64,000 nt of DNA, from the NCBI RefSeq assembly GCF_003032475.1, contig NZ_CP028369.1:3844001-3908000 (forward strand), in the 5' to 3' direction. Shown here piece after piece: positions 16,752-25,380 of the stretch. A program made the position numbers and the translations under genes. The stretch's first letter is position 1; every line of letters begins with the position of its first letter. This stretch comes from Streptomyces sp. P3 (lineage in GTDB: Bacteria; Actinomycetota; Actinomycetes; Streptomycetales; Streptomycetaceae). A model generated the notes under the pieces. It worked only from the letters and a program-made list of their open reading frames with translations. It was not told the origin of the DNA and did not search any database.

Positions 16752-17651
16752 TTAGCCGGCCGCTACCTGGCGAAAGCCCCCGCGGCAGAACCAGTCGTTG
16801 GCAGCGAGCGCTTCGTACAGGGCCACCATCCAGGAATTCTTGTGCCGACGTGCACGGGAGCGTGCGAGTCCCTCCAGGTGCGCACGGACGTCTGGTGCTC
16901 CGCCGGCCAGGAAGGCTTCCTCGATCGACAGCTCGATACCTGGCAGGTCGTCGGCGACCTGCTCCTCATACAACCGGGCCAGCTTAAAGGTATCGAAGTG
17001 ATATCTGACGCGCTCCGCGAGCTTCTCATCCCATGATGAGGGTGGATCCACGTAGAACTCGATCACCCAACTCGCCGGGCTGTCCAGGGGCTTTGCCTGA
17101 TAGGCCCGGCCATCAGCCGAGCACGTTATGAGCCGCGCCCTCAGCCATCGGTCGTCGTCGACGTCATCGAAGTAGGGATGGAGGGTCTGTTCCGCGTAGC
17201 AGGTCGGTGCACGGTCCTTCTTCTCGAAGTTGCAGTCCGAGCAGATGGGCAGCAAGTTGATCGGTACGGCGGCAAGGTAGGGGTAGATCGACTTGGGCAT
17301 GTGGTGATCGACCTGGCGCACTGCACCGACACCGCACATTGGGCACTTGGTCTTGCGGTTGCGGGCTTCTTCGTACACGGGGCGGCCAGGATGATGCGGC
17401 CCCATCCGCCGTTCGTACATGGCGATCAGCGCGTCCCTGTCGCGCTTCTTAGACGGAAGGGGAGCGAACGCGGCAGGATGCAGGTGGTGAAGCGTGGAAG
17501 TCCGGCACGCCTGCTCATACGCACCGGCGGCGATCACAACTCTTAGCTCGTAACTGTTGAGCAGAGTCCGCATCGACAGACTGATCTTCGTGCTGATGCA
17601 CATGCGGAACGCTTCTTGCGTTCCGATTTGAGGAGGGTCGAGTCGGCGCAT
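16752..17651 (-). CDS. ptuB: HNH endonuclease, PtuB-like (Septu-type defence)
   Basis: A 299-residue protein with an HNH nuclease core at about residues 100-145: CPMC, then VDHHMPKS, then NLLPICSDCN, i.e. two CxxC zinc pairs around the catalytic His. Its ATG overlaps the stop of the upstream ATPase gene (TGATG). ATPase followed by HNH nuclease in one operon is the layout of the Septu anti-phage system (PtuA-PtuB), and both lengths fit. The open reading extends to TAA at 16752. Codon use is less GC-extreme than in neighbours. Septu assignment rests on gene pairing and domains, not on a database match. Confidence 0.72.
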   Translation of the reverse strand: MRRLDPPQIGTQEAFRMCISTKISLSMRTLLNSYELRVVIAAGAYEQACRTSTLHHLHPAAFAPLPSKKRDRDALIAMYERRMGPHHPGRPVYEEARNRKTKCPMCGVGAVRQVDHHMPKSIYPYLAAVPINLLPICSDCNFEKKDRAPTCYAEQTLHPYFDDVDDDRWLRARLITCSADGRAYQAKPLDSPASWVIEFYVDPPSSWDEKLAERVRYHFDTFKLARLYEEQVADDLPGIELSIEEAFLAGGAPDVRAHLEGLARSRARRHKNSWMVALYEALAANDWFCRGGFRQVAAG

Positions 17652-19159
17652 CAGCGCCCGCCTTCGCGGCGGCGGGTCGCGGAGCGGGCCAGTGCTCGCC
17701 CTTCAGCGCCCAGCTGGTCATCGAATTCGTTGAGAATGTCCTCGAACGACATGCCGCCATCGGCGAGCGACTGGATCAGTCGGTTGAACCCTGTGCGGCG
17801 CACCTCCAATCCGAAGATCTCCCGGGTGATCACTCCGACGTTCTCGCCGAACGTCTCAATCTCAGGGTGATCGACGCGCAGATCATCGCCCGCCCTACGC
17901 AGGGCCCAGACTGCCTCACGCGGGGTCTCCTGGAGCACCACGGGCGAGTGCGTGGCAATGATCGCGATGCCGTTGCGGTCTTTCAGCAGCTCGGACAGGG
18001 TTCGCACGAACGTCGACAGCAACGGGGGATGGAGATGGCCCTCCGGTTCGTCGATCAGGACGAGGGTGCGTTCGGTGGTGTGCTGCACCAGCCGGGCCAG
18101 GGTCAGCAGGACAATCTTGTGTCCCGAGCTGAGTCCGTCGAAGACCTGCTCGGGGTCCGGCCGGTCCTGGGCGCGCGCGAGCCGCGTGATCTCCAGGTCA
18201 TGGAAGAGGGGATCCGTCTCTTCGAGCTTGGTCAGGACGTCGCTCCAGCGGCGAGCCTTCGCGGGGTGATCCTCCACGCACCTCTGTGTGCACTCCGCGA
18301 ACTCGGAGCCCAGAGCCGCGTAGCTCTTCACTCCCGCGCCATCGGTCGTTTTCAGGCCGACGTACTGGTAGTCGACGCTGTCACCGACGCGGTTGGGAGC
18401 TTTGCTGACCTGGTGCGGGCCCTGGGAGTCGAATGCACTGAACGATACGTACACGACGTTGGTGAAGGGATGCTGGCGGTGGTCGAGCCTGTCCTCCAGC
18501 GAGCTGTGGCGCCGCATGCCGCGTGGGGTGAGTGTGGTCTGGGCGATGTTGTGCAGCAGGCGCGTCTTGCCTACGCCGTTGCTTCCGATGACCGCATGGA
18601 TGTTGCTGGGAGGGTTCTTTTCGGGGTCCACCGTCAGTTCGATGGTGAGTGTCGGGGCTCTCTCGGACAGCGCCTCCTGCCGGTAGCGGATGAGGAAGCG
18701 CGAGAGTGTGGGTCCGCCGTTGACGATCCTGCGGTACTGCGTACGGACCGTATCGGCATCGATGCCGCGCAGCAGCGATTCCCGCATGACGGGCTCGTTG
18801 CGTGCTTGTTCGAAGAGCTCGGCGTCGTAGGCGACATCGTGCAGACCGGAGAGGACGGCCAAGCGCGTCTCGTCATCGAACTCGTCACGGAGCGTGGCGT
18901 AATAGCTCTCATCGATCCCCAGGGAGAAGAACCCTGGCTCGAGGGCTTCGAAGTGCTTGGGCAGGGAAGTCCGGCCGGGCTCCATGCCGAAGGAGCCGAT
19001 CTTCACTGCACCGACGTTGACGCCCCGGCTACCGTTGTAGCAACGCAATTGGAAGACTGTCTTGAACCCGTAGTCATCCCAGTTGTCGCTTCCGAGCCAG
19101 GCTATGCCGGGACGAGTGCGCGCTGATTCTCGCGCGTTGGGCGCCGTAGTGAAGTGCAC
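17651..19159 (-). CDS. ptuA: AAA/ABC-type ATPase, PtuA-like (Septu-type defence)
   Basis: A 502-residue SMC/ABC-like ATPase. Walker A is GSNGVGKTRLL at about residues 195-205; an ABC signature-like LSSGHK and Walker B LVLIDEPEGHLHP follow at about 340-380, then an ATHSPVVLQ switch region. These are features of PtuA and other defence ATPases. No TOPRIM domain follows, which separates it from OLD/GajA proteins. Start is GTG 19159 with no clear ribosome site. The downstream HNH gene is coupled. In Septu, PtuA binds NTP and gates the PtuB nuclease; here that is inferred. Confidence 0.75.
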   Translation of the reverse strand: MHFTTAPNARESARTRPGIAWLGSDNWDDYGFKTVFQLRCYNGSRGVNVGAVKIGSFGMEPGRTSLPKHFEALEPGFFSLGIDESYYATLRDEFDDETRLAVLSGLHDVAYDAELFEQARNEPVMRESLLRGIDADTVRTQYRRIVNGGPTLSRFLIRYRQEALSERAPTLTIELTVDPEKNPPSNIHAVIGSNGVGKTRLLHNIAQTTLTPRGMRRHSSLEDRLDHRQHPFTNVVYVSFSAFDSQGPHQVSKAPNRVGDSVDYQYVGLKTTDGAGVKSYAALGSEFAECTQRCVEDHPAKARRWSDVLTKLEETDPLFHDLEITRLARAQDRPDPEQVFDGLSSGHKIVLLTLARLVQHTTERTLVLIDEPEGHLHPPLLSTFVRTLSELLKDRNGIAIIATHSPVVLQETPREAVWALRRAGDDLRVDHPEIETFGENVGVITREIFGLEVRRTGFNRLIQSLADGGMSFEDILNEFDDQLGAEGRALARSATRRREGGR

Positions 19160-19265
19160 CGCGTCACATTACCGAACACACTCCCGCCGTACGGGCGACT
19201 GCCCCCGACCGGACAGAAGTACGGATCAGCAGACTGGGCAATCTGGGCTGCGCGGTGGCACCGCC

Positions 19266-19703
19266 CCTCGACCCAGTGCCTTGGCCGCTCTCCCACCCCG
19301 AACAGTGGGTGAGCAGGACCGCGAGCGACTCATGCTCTGACACCGCGAGTTCGTCACCGACATCGGAGGAGCCCCCTCTGCGGACAACAGCTCGTGGGCG
19401 GACACGCGCATCGCCGACGAACGCGTCACGCGTTGGGAAACCCCGGACGGCACCCCCGTCTCCATGGCGGGCAGGACCCCGATGGTGGCGGGCCAGATCC
19501 GGGTGGCCCCCGTCTATACCCCGGCCCACCTGTGAGGCCGCGGTTATGCGGGCGCCGCGACAGTCGAGGTGAGCCGGGCCGCGCTGGCCGCGGGCGCGGC
19601 GGAGGTCATCCTGTTCGCGGACCTAGCCAACCCCACCAGCAATGGCCTGTACCAGAGGATTGGGTACCGCCCTGTCGCCGACTTCGCGGTGTACGACTTC
19701 TAG
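19266..19703 (+). pseudogene. Broken GNAT-type acetyltransferase
   Basis: One reading frame encodes the C-terminal two thirds of a GNAT protein, including the acetyl-CoA loop GRGYAGA, and NPTSNGLYQRIGYRPVADF before a TAG at 19701. It is interrupted by in-frame TGA codons at 19338-19340 and 19533-19535; the second falls exactly where a basic residue normally precedes GRGYAG. No ribosome site or intact start is seen. Both stops are single-base changes from sense codons, so this is a decaying gene. The 5' limit is approximate. Confidence 0.6.
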
Positions 19704-19811
19704 TGCGCCGCTCGGGAGAGCCGGCGAAGAGCTGCGGAGGGCCCCGTAGCGGGTAGCGCCCACTCGATAATTCGATTGCTGGAGAAGGAGCCGCCTGCTG
19801 CACTGAACCGC

Positions 19812-20588
19812 ATGGTGACCATCACCGCTGAGCAGAGGACCGCGTTCCGCCAGCAGGGGTTCGTCGTGATTCCCGAGGTTCTCAGCGCCGAGCAGATTGC
19901 CGAGGGGCGCGAACTGGTCGCGGCGCTGCTGGAGCAGCAGCCTCACGCCGACGATTACGTCGGACCGTATTTCCTGTGGCCGCGCTTCGCCGCGGAGGGC
20001 CATCAACTGCTTGACTTCTACCGGGAGACGGGCGTGGGGGACCTCGCCGGCCAGCTGCTGGGTTCGGATCTGGATGTGCAGGACCCTGATTTCGCGCAGG
20101 TGGCCACCACGATTCCGCCCTGGCCGCATCGGCCAGGTGGCCCACACGTCGACGGCCTGACGCCGACCGAACCGGACGGACGTCCCGGGTCCTTCTCGCT
20201 GCTGGCCGGCGTGTGGCTCACCGGCCACGACCACCGGCACCGGGGAAACCTGTGGGTGTGGCCGGGCACCCATCTACGATTCGGTCAGTACCTCGCCGAA
20301 CGCGGCGCCGACGCTCTCGCGCGCGTCGAGGAGATGAATCCGGGCCCGTATCCGAAGATCGAGCTCGGCGAGCCGAGGCAGGCGGTCGGTCCCGCCGGCA
20401 GCGTCCTGTTCGCCCACTACCTGCTTGCTCACAACATCGGCGGCCACGACGGCGTGGCCGACGAGGGGCGACGCGAGACGCTGTACTACCGGCTCCACGC
20501 CAGCGGTCACCGGGAGCGATGGCGGGAGGTCGTCACCAATCCGCTCGCCGAATTCCGCTCATCAGAAGCAATGCAGAGGTCAGGCTGA
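19812..20588 (+). CDS. Phytanoyl-CoA dioxygenase (PhyH) family protein
   Basis: A 258-residue Fe(II)/2-oxoglutarate dioxygenase of the PhyH type. It opens with the typical FRQQGFVVIPEVLSAEQIAE segment, carries the metal pair H-x-D in GGPHVDG, and a distal His in LLAHNIGGHDG followed by RRETLYYRLH with the 2-oxoglutarate Arg. ATG 19812 was chosen because the family N-terminus begins there; a TTG at 19776 is an alternative. Substrate unknown. It converges on the membrane protein gene at 20604 with only 15 bp between stops. Confidence 0.82.
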   Translation: MVTITAEQRTAFRQQGFVVIPEVLSAEQIAEGRELVAALLEQQPHADDYVGPYFLWPRFAAEGHQLLDFYRETGVGDLAGQLLGSDLDVQDPDFAQVATTIPPWPHRPGGPHVDGLTPTEPDGRPGSFSLLAGVWLTGHDHRHRGNLWVWPGTHLRFGQYLAERGADALARVEEMNPGPYPKIELGEPRQAVGPAGSVLFAHYLLAHNIGGHDGVADEGRRETLYYRLHASGHRERWREVVTNPLAEFRSSEAMQRSG

Positions 20589-20603
20589 GGGACGACGGGC
20601 TCG

Positions 20604-21182
20604 TTAGCGCATCAGGCTGAACACAACTGCAGCTGCCAGCCCGCCGAGCAGGGCGCCGACGGCGGTTTGAGCGGGGGTGTGATCGCGGAGGGCGACACGG
20701 GACCAGCCGATGGCGGCGATTCCGAGCAGCAACGGCGCCATGCTCATGCCGTAGGCGAGCAACAAGATCACGACCACCCCGCTGGCGACGGCGGTGTGCA
20801 CCGAGACCTTCCACCAGACGGTCACGATCATGGTCACGATGAGGCCGACGAGCATGGCGACGACCAGGGCGAACACCTCGCGGGGCGCTTTGAAGGCAAC
20901 AAGCAGCGAGATGCCGACGACCACCGACGTCATCGTGGCGAGGAGGGGGACGGCGCGCTGCTCACGGACTCGTATGTGCTTGTCGGTCCAGCTGCCGCGC
21001 TTCACGCCAAGCATGATGACGGCGAACGGGATACCGCCACAGAACAGCGCCGCCAGCACGCCCCACCCGAGCCCCGTGACGCTGCTTGTGCTGTGCCAGC
21101 CGATGATCAGAAGTATCGCGATGACGAGGTTGGCCGGCGCGAGGGTGTCGGTGATGAGGCGGGCCGTGCGGGACAGGGTCAC
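20604..21182 (-). CDS. PAP2-like integral membrane protein
   Basis: A 192-residue protein with about six membrane helices. It has features of the PAP2 phosphatase family in weak form: KVSVHTAVASG resembles the PSGH-containing motif and RVALRDHTPAQ the final R-x-x-x-H motif. Some catalytic positions differ, so activity is uncertain. Its GTG start overlaps the stop of the DUF-type membrane gene upstream, and the two follow an ImmA-like peptidase and an EspR-like regulator, an arrangement I have seen repeatedly in Streptomyces. Confidence 0.65.
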   Translation of the reverse strand: MTLSRTARLITDTLAPANLVIAILLIIGWHSTSSVTGLGWGVLAALFCGGIPFAVIMLGVKRGSWTDKHIRVREQRAVPLLATMTSVVVGISLLVAFKAPREVFALVVAMLVGLIVTMIVTVWWKVSVHTAVASGVVVILLLAYGMSMAPLLLGIAAIGWSRVALRDHTPAQTAVGALLGGLAAAVVFSLMR

Positions 21183-22372
21183 TGCGTCGTCTCCAGTGTT
21201 CGGGCATCGTCGAGCTTGGTGGCGAAGGCGCGGGTGAGATCGGAGGCGTAGGCCTCGGCGAGTTGCTTGAGCGCATGGATTTCGCTGGGCAGGTCTCGGC
21301 CGCCGCTGGCCGGCGGGAGAGCCTCACCGGACAAGGGCTCGTTGTGCTGCCGGGCTTGTTGGGCGCCGATGATCCAGCAGGCTTCGGCGGCGATGTCTGC
21401 CTGGGCCCCGATGAGGCCGGAGGCCGCGACGTGGGCGCGGGCCTGGGCACGCAGGCTGCTGGGGGCGTGGTCACTGAGGGTGAGGACGGCGTCTCGGATC
21501 TCTATGGTGCGGCGATACAGCCGGTCGTGAACGCGGCGGGGGTGGACGATTTCGATGGTTCTGCGTCGCGCCGGGTCGAGGCGTACGGAGGGCACGGCCT
21601 CCGTGAGGCTGAGCCAGAGCGGGTACAGCTGCAGCAGGTCGAGGTACTCGCGGCTCCAGCGGCGCAGTCGTCCGGCGGCGGGCAGCGTGCTGCCAGTCAC
21701 GATGAAGAGCAGCGCACCGAAGAGCAGAAGGCCGCCGATCGTCTCGTTCGTGCTGGCCGGAACGGGGCTCAACCCCAGGAATCCCAGGACGATGACGACC
21801 ACGCGCTGCGTCGCGTAGACGATGCCGATGGTGGTGCCCATGCCGGTGAGACGCAGGCCATGGCCGAGGAGGCCGGCGTCTGGCTGTCGGCCCCAGCGCC
21901 AGCACAGCCGGGAGGCGCTGAACAGGGCCGCTCCGAGGTACGCCGTCCACACCCCTCCGTAGGCGGCGATGTGCCAGTCGGAGGCGTACTCGGTCAGCAG
22001 GTCGACCGCTTCGCGCGGCTGCGGGGTGGCGAAGAACAGCAACGTGACGATGCATGCCGCGGCCGACGGGGAGACGAGGTGCAGGCGGGAGGACTTCAGT
22101 CCGGATGCATTCTCCTGGGCCATGTCGTGGACGAAGGTCAGCACGGCATGTGCGGCAACGATGCAGCCGAGGTGCTTGCCCAGGGCGCTCAGGTTGTTGA
22201 CTCCGATCGCGGCGTCCATCGGGGCGGCGACGGAGGGCACCCTGAGAGTGATGGCGACGGCGAGAGCGAGAAAGGCGATCCAGAGGACTCTCTTGCTGGG
22301 ATCGCGCCACGCGGCCGGGGTACGCCACGCCGTGACCAGCCACAGCAGGACCGCGGGAAGTACGTCGATCAT
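21179..22372 (-). CDS. MAB_1171c-like membrane protein
   Basis: A 397-residue protein with seven or eight predicted membrane helices in the first 240 residues and a soluble C-terminal domain of about 150 residues (ending in DDARTLETTQ). The layout fits the MAB_1171c/DUF6545 family of actinobacteria, known for occurring next to an XRE regulator and an ImmA/IrrE peptidase. Function unknown; a ligand-sensing or signalling role is inferred from the context. It lies 12 bp after the peptidase gene and overlaps the next gene as GTGA. Confidence 0.72.
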   Translation of the reverse strand: MIDVLPAVLLWLVTAWRTPAAWRDPSKRVLWIAFLALAVAITLRVPSVAAPMDAAIGVNNLSALGKHLGCIVAAHAVLTFVHDMAQENASGLKSSRLHLVSPSAAACIVTLLFFATPQPREAVDLLTEYASDWHIAAYGGVWTAYLGAALFSASRLCWRWGRQPDAGLLGHGLRLTGMGTTIGIVYATQRVVVIVLGFLGLSPVPASTNETIGGLLLFGALLFIVTGSTLPAAGRLRRWSREYLDLLQLYPLWLSLTEAVPSVRLDPARRRTIEIVHPRRVHDRLYRRTIEIRDAVLTLSDHAPSSLRAQARAHVAASGLIGAQADIAAEACWIIGAQQARQHNEPLSGEALPPASGGRDLPSEIHALKQLAEAYASDLTRAFATKLDDARTLETTQ

Positions 22373-22384
22373 TCCGGGACGCTC

Positions 22385-22918
22385 TTACGAGTCGCTGAGC
22401 GCGTCGCCCAGGCGGCGCAGGACACTGCTGCGCGGGGTCTTGCTGGTGCTCGAGGCGGCGGCTTTGCCAGCGATCAGTCCTGCGAGACGTTCGGCGTCCC
22501 GTTCGTCCTCGGTGCCGTAGCTGGCCCTGGTGAGGAGACTGACCACGGTGGCAGGGTCGATGTCCGGGAACAGGCCGCCGCCGTCTGTCTGGACGCCGTC
22601 GAGGATCGAGCGGTGGCCCAGGAGCATGTGACCGATCTCGTGCAGGATGATGTGATCTTGGTGCAGTGGGCTTGTCGCCGCCTCGTGGAAGATGTGGTCC
22701 GCCTTCTCGGTGGCGATCCATACCCCGCACGGGGCGTCGGTGCCGGAGACGCCGGGGACACTGTGCAGATGGAGCGGACGACCGCGTTGTGCCGCGATCC
22801 GATCGCAGAGGACCTGGACGTCGAATGGGTTCGGGATGTCAATCGAGGCCAGCACGACCCCTATGTCCGGGCGGTCGTGTCCGTCGTCCGACTGCTGTCT
22901 TCGACTACGCAAAGGCAA
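22385..22918 (-). CDS. ImmA/IrrE-type metallopeptidase
   Basis: About 177 residues from a TTG at 22918, which has GGAG five bases upstream and gives the short basic N-terminus usual in the family before IDIPNPFDV. The zinc motif HEIGHMLLGH (HExxH) is complete. ImmA/IrrE proteases cleave partner XRE repressors; here the partner would be the EspR-like protein encoded just upstream. The open frame extends to an ATG at 23026, which would add 36 residues, but that stretch has AT-richer sequence and two palindromes and looks like promoter DNA. Start therefore uncertain. Confidence 0.78.
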   Translation of the reverse strand: MPLRSRRQQSDDGHDRPDIGVVLASIDIPNPFDVQVLCDRIAAQRGRPLHLHSVPGVSGTDAPCGVWIATEKADHIFHEAATSPLHQDHIILHEIGHMLLGHRSILDGVQTDGGGLFPDIDPATVVSLLTRASYGTEDERDAERLAGLIAGKAAASSTSKTPRSSVLRRLGDALSDS

Positions 22919-22942
22919 CTCAGCTCCGCAGGTGGCCCTGTA

Positions 22943-23026
22943 CCTGTCCGCGACAGGCAGCACCGGAATCCAACATTCCGGCACAGGAACGATATGGCAA
23001 CCTTCAAGAGAATATGCCAAAGGCAT
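22943..23026 (-). promoter_or_regulatory. Probable promoter/operator region with two palindromes
   Basis: This AT-richer stretch between the EspR-like and ImmA-like genes holds CCTGTC-CGC-GACAGG (22943-22957) and ATGCC-AAA-GGCAT (23014-23026). On the minus strand two TTGGCAT repeats lie close together and one is followed 18 bp later by CATATC, a plausible -35/-10 pair driving the peptidase and membrane genes. Confidence 0.45.
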
Positions 23027-23209
23027 GCCAATACGCGCTCACGGCTATGGTGATCAAAAGGTGAGCCTGATGCCGTATCACTTGATCAAGGCTGAATTGC
23101 GCGGCCGTGGGTGCGGGTATCTCCGTGAAATGTGCTGGTGGACCCCGCGGGTGACCTGCATCACACCTTGCGCCGGGCGGCACCTCGACAACTTGGCGTC
23201 ACCCCGCGT

Positions 23210-23650
23210 TCACTGGCCGGACGCCTCGCTGTCGGTCAGCCCCTCCAGTTGGCGGGCCCGCTCAATGAATCCCTTGATCGTCTTGAGGGTCTCCACCGAC
23301 AGGCCGGAGGCCCTGGTGGCAACCTCGACCACATCGTTGTCTCGTATGGTCTCGATCAGTTCCAGCTGGGCCGCAATCCGCTCGGACGACTCGTCATTGA
23401 AGAAGTAGGCGGGGGCGACACCGAAGAAGCCGGCGAGAGCCTCCAGGTGCTTCATGGTCGGGTTGTCCTTCTTGCCCTTCCGGAGGGTCCAGATATAACT
23501 CGCCGAGATGGTTGCCCCCCCTGACTCCTGGATCGCTTGCGCCACCTCTTCGTAGGTGTACTCACCGCGGCTCTTCGGGTGGACCGTCTTGAAGAGATGG
23601 TCGAGCTTCTGCGCGAGGGTGCGCGGCTCGGTGGGCGCTCCGTCGCTCAT
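23210..23650 (-). CDS. EspR-like XRE-family DNA-binding protein
   Basis: A 146-residue protein with an HTH at residues 28-75 (YTYEEVAQAIQ, SASYIWTLRKGKKDNPT) and a C-terminal dimerisation half containing FFGVAPAYFFND. Length, spacing and the RSGxxxNP-like turn match mycobacterial EspR and its Streptomyces relatives, which act as regulators and nucleoid-associated proteins. It heads a leftward module with an ImmA-like protease and two membrane proteins. Start is the ATG at 23650; the ribosome site is weak (GGACC). Confidence 0.8.
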   Translation of the reverse strand: MSDGAPTEPRTLAQKLDHLFKTVHPKSRGEYTYEEVAQAIQESGGATISASYIWTLRKGKKDNPTMKHLEALAGFFGVAPAYFFNDESSERIAAQLELIETIRDNDVVEVATRASGLSVETLKTIKGFIERARQLEGLTDSEASGQ

Positions 23651-23906
23651 TTCGGGGTCCTTCGGTAGCTCGCTTGGTTTCTTGTTGCATCGACTGCTGT
23701 GGACGATACACGTCCTGCTGTGGCCGTTCCATTCTCCTCAGTTGACGTGATCCATATTTGCTGGTCTAGTGTCGTCGCGTCGCCATCGACTGGCGCGAAT
23801 GAGGAGGCTGTGGCCTTCCGAGGAGCAGACCGAAGCGAAGGGGGAATCGGGTGCGAACGCCGCCGCTCAGAGGGCCGTGAGGCCGCAGTGTGAGCCGAAC
23901 ATGAAA

Positions 23907-23941
23907 CCGGCGCCCGGGAGCTACCAACTCCCAAGCGCCGG
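23907..23941. promoter_or_regulatory. Two-part stem-loop in leader of the replication/mobilisation module
   Basis: Outer arms CCGGCGC (23907-23913) and GCGCCGG (23935-23941) enclose inner arms GGGAG and CTCCC around a CTACCAA-type loop. It lies in the 388-bp gene-free stretch between the EspR-like gene and the first plus-strand gene, about 100 bp before its start, so it could be an attenuator or antisense-controlled leader. I see no other clear feature in that gap. Confidence 0.45.
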
Positions 23942-24038
23942 GCCAGCGCCCCGAAGGGCACCGATTCACATCTCGCGGGCGGCGGGGCTTTTGCACGAGA
24001 ACCGCCGCACCGCACTCCTACGAACAACGGAGTATCGC

Positions 24039-24359
24039 ATGCTCGCCACGCCGAGCGAAACGCTGGCATGCCCGGACACAGCCCGTCAGCACCGCCTGGC
24101 GGCCCAGCTCGCCGACATGATCCCCGGGGCGGCCGCCATCCGCGTCAGCCTCACCGATCCCACCCAGACGTGGCCCCACCCCCACACCATCGCCAAGGGC
24201 GCGGGCGGGGCAACGGTCGAGCTGAGCCGGACGACCGCCAGGGTCGCGGCACGCTGGATCATGCGGATCTGGCCGGACGTGAACTGGGCCCGCCCTCACA
24301 CCTTCGGCATCGCCACCGCGACCCTCACCCGCAGCGACCTCGTCGGCGGGGGCCGCTGA
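24039..24359 (+). CDS. Hypothetical protein, first gene of the replication module
   Basis: A 106-residue protein from ATG 24039 with a GGAG site seven bases upstream. It is rich in Ala, Thr and Trp, with a helical N-terminal part (ARQHRLAAQLADMIPGA) and a C-terminal segment ARPHTFGIATATLTRSDL. I do not recognise the family. Its stop is one base before the ATG of the replication-initiator-like gene, so the two are probably co-expressed. A role in copy control or regulation is plausible by position only. Confidence 0.6.
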   Translation: MLATPSETLACPDTARQHRLAAQLADMIPGAAAIRVSLTDPTQTWPHPHTIAKGAGGATVELSRTTARVAARWIMRIWPDVNWARPHTFGIATATLTRSDLVGGGR

Positions 24360-24360
24360 C

Positions 24361-25380
24361 ATGGCACGGATCCGGACCGTCAAGCCGGAGGCGTTCTTCT
24401 CCGAGTCGCTCGCCGAGGTGAGCGTCGAGGCAGAGCGGACCTTCTTCGGCCTCCTCACCCAGGCCGACGACCACGGCCGCCATCGCGACAACGCCGCGAT
24501 CATCGCGGGGTTGCTCTGGCCCCTGCGGGCCGAGCACACCTCGGTCCACGTCGAGGACGACCTCCAGCAGCTTGCCAACGCCGGCCTGCTCTGCCGATAC
24601 ACCGGCTGCGACGGCCGCCGCTACCTCCACGTCGTGACCTGGTCCGAGCACCAGAAGATCGACAAGCCCAGCCAGTCCCGACTGCCCTCCTGCCCGCAGC
24701 ACCACGCGGCGGACCGGTGTGGTCCCTGCAAGGGGGCCTGCGCTCGGCACCCCGAAGCGGCGCCCACCCCTACCCGAGAAGTCGCCGAGACTTCGGCGAA
24801 CGCTTCCCGAACCCTCGACCCGCCCACGCAGCCCCCTCCGACACCTCCCATACCCCGAAGCGGGGCCCCGGCCGCCCGGCAGGACCCCTTGGTCGGCCTC
24901 GCCGGGACCCCTGATCGCAGTGACAAGAAAGCTGCAGGTCGGGAGGCATCCGCCGAAGGTTCCCCGAAGCCTCCCCGAAGTCTCGCGGAGGGCTCGGCGC
25001 CTGGATCAAGGATCTTGGATCCTGGATCTTCATTCCCTACGGGGCGCACAGCGCCCGCCACCACCGTCTCGGCCAACGAACTGATCGGCGAGTACGTCGC
25101 CGCATGCGCCGAGCGTCCGCCCAGCGACGTGATCGGACACCTTGGCCGCATCGCGAAGAAGCTCCTCGGCGAGGGCATTGCCTCGGAGTACGTCCGCGCC
25201 GGGCTGAAGCGCTTCGCGGAGATCCAGGGCCACCCCAGCCGCCTGCCGAGCCTGGTCAACGACGCCATGAACGCTCGATCGGCTGGTTTGGTGCGGCCGG
25301 GAATCCGGCCTAACGTGCCCGCTCACCAGGCGTGGACCAACCCGGTCGACGCTGCCGCCGCCTACGCCGAGGAGCTGTGA
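24361..25380 (+). CDS. Phage/plasmid replication initiator-like protein
   Basis: A 339-residue protein. The N-terminus MARIRTVKPEAFFSESLAEV, followed by a winged-helix segment with FFGLLTQADDHGR, is typical of replisome-organiser proteins of actinophages and integrative elements. A Cys/His cluster (CPQHH, CGPCKGACARH) near residues 110-128 may bind zinc. A Pro/Ser-rich linker (130-225) joins a C-terminal domain. The stop overlaps the start of a DnaC-like loader gene (TGATG), supporting a role in replication start. Confidence 0.7.
   Translation: MARIRTVKPEAFFSESLAEVSVEAERTFFGLLTQADDHGRHRDNAAIIAGLLWPLRAEHTSVHVEDDLQQLANAGLLCRYTGCDGRRYLHVVTWSEHQKIDKPSQSRLPSCPQHHAADRCGPCKGACARHPEAAPTPTREVAETSANASRTLDPPTQPPPTPPIPRSGAPAARQDPLVGLAGTPDRSDKKAAGREASAEGSPKPPRSLAEGSAPGSRILDPGSSFPTGRTAPATTVSANELIGEYVAACAERPPSDVIGHLGRIAKKLLGEGIASEYVRAGLKRFAEIQGHPSRLPSLVNDAMNARSAGLVRPGIRPNVPAHQAWTNPVDAAAAYAEEL

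Noticed and set aside
16680..16760. A string GGGTTTAACGAGGTGTAG that at first sight resembled the start of a tRNA gene
   Set aside because: No acceptor, anticodon or T-arm pairing follows and no GTTCGA-type T-loop is present; the sequence runs into the HNH gene end.
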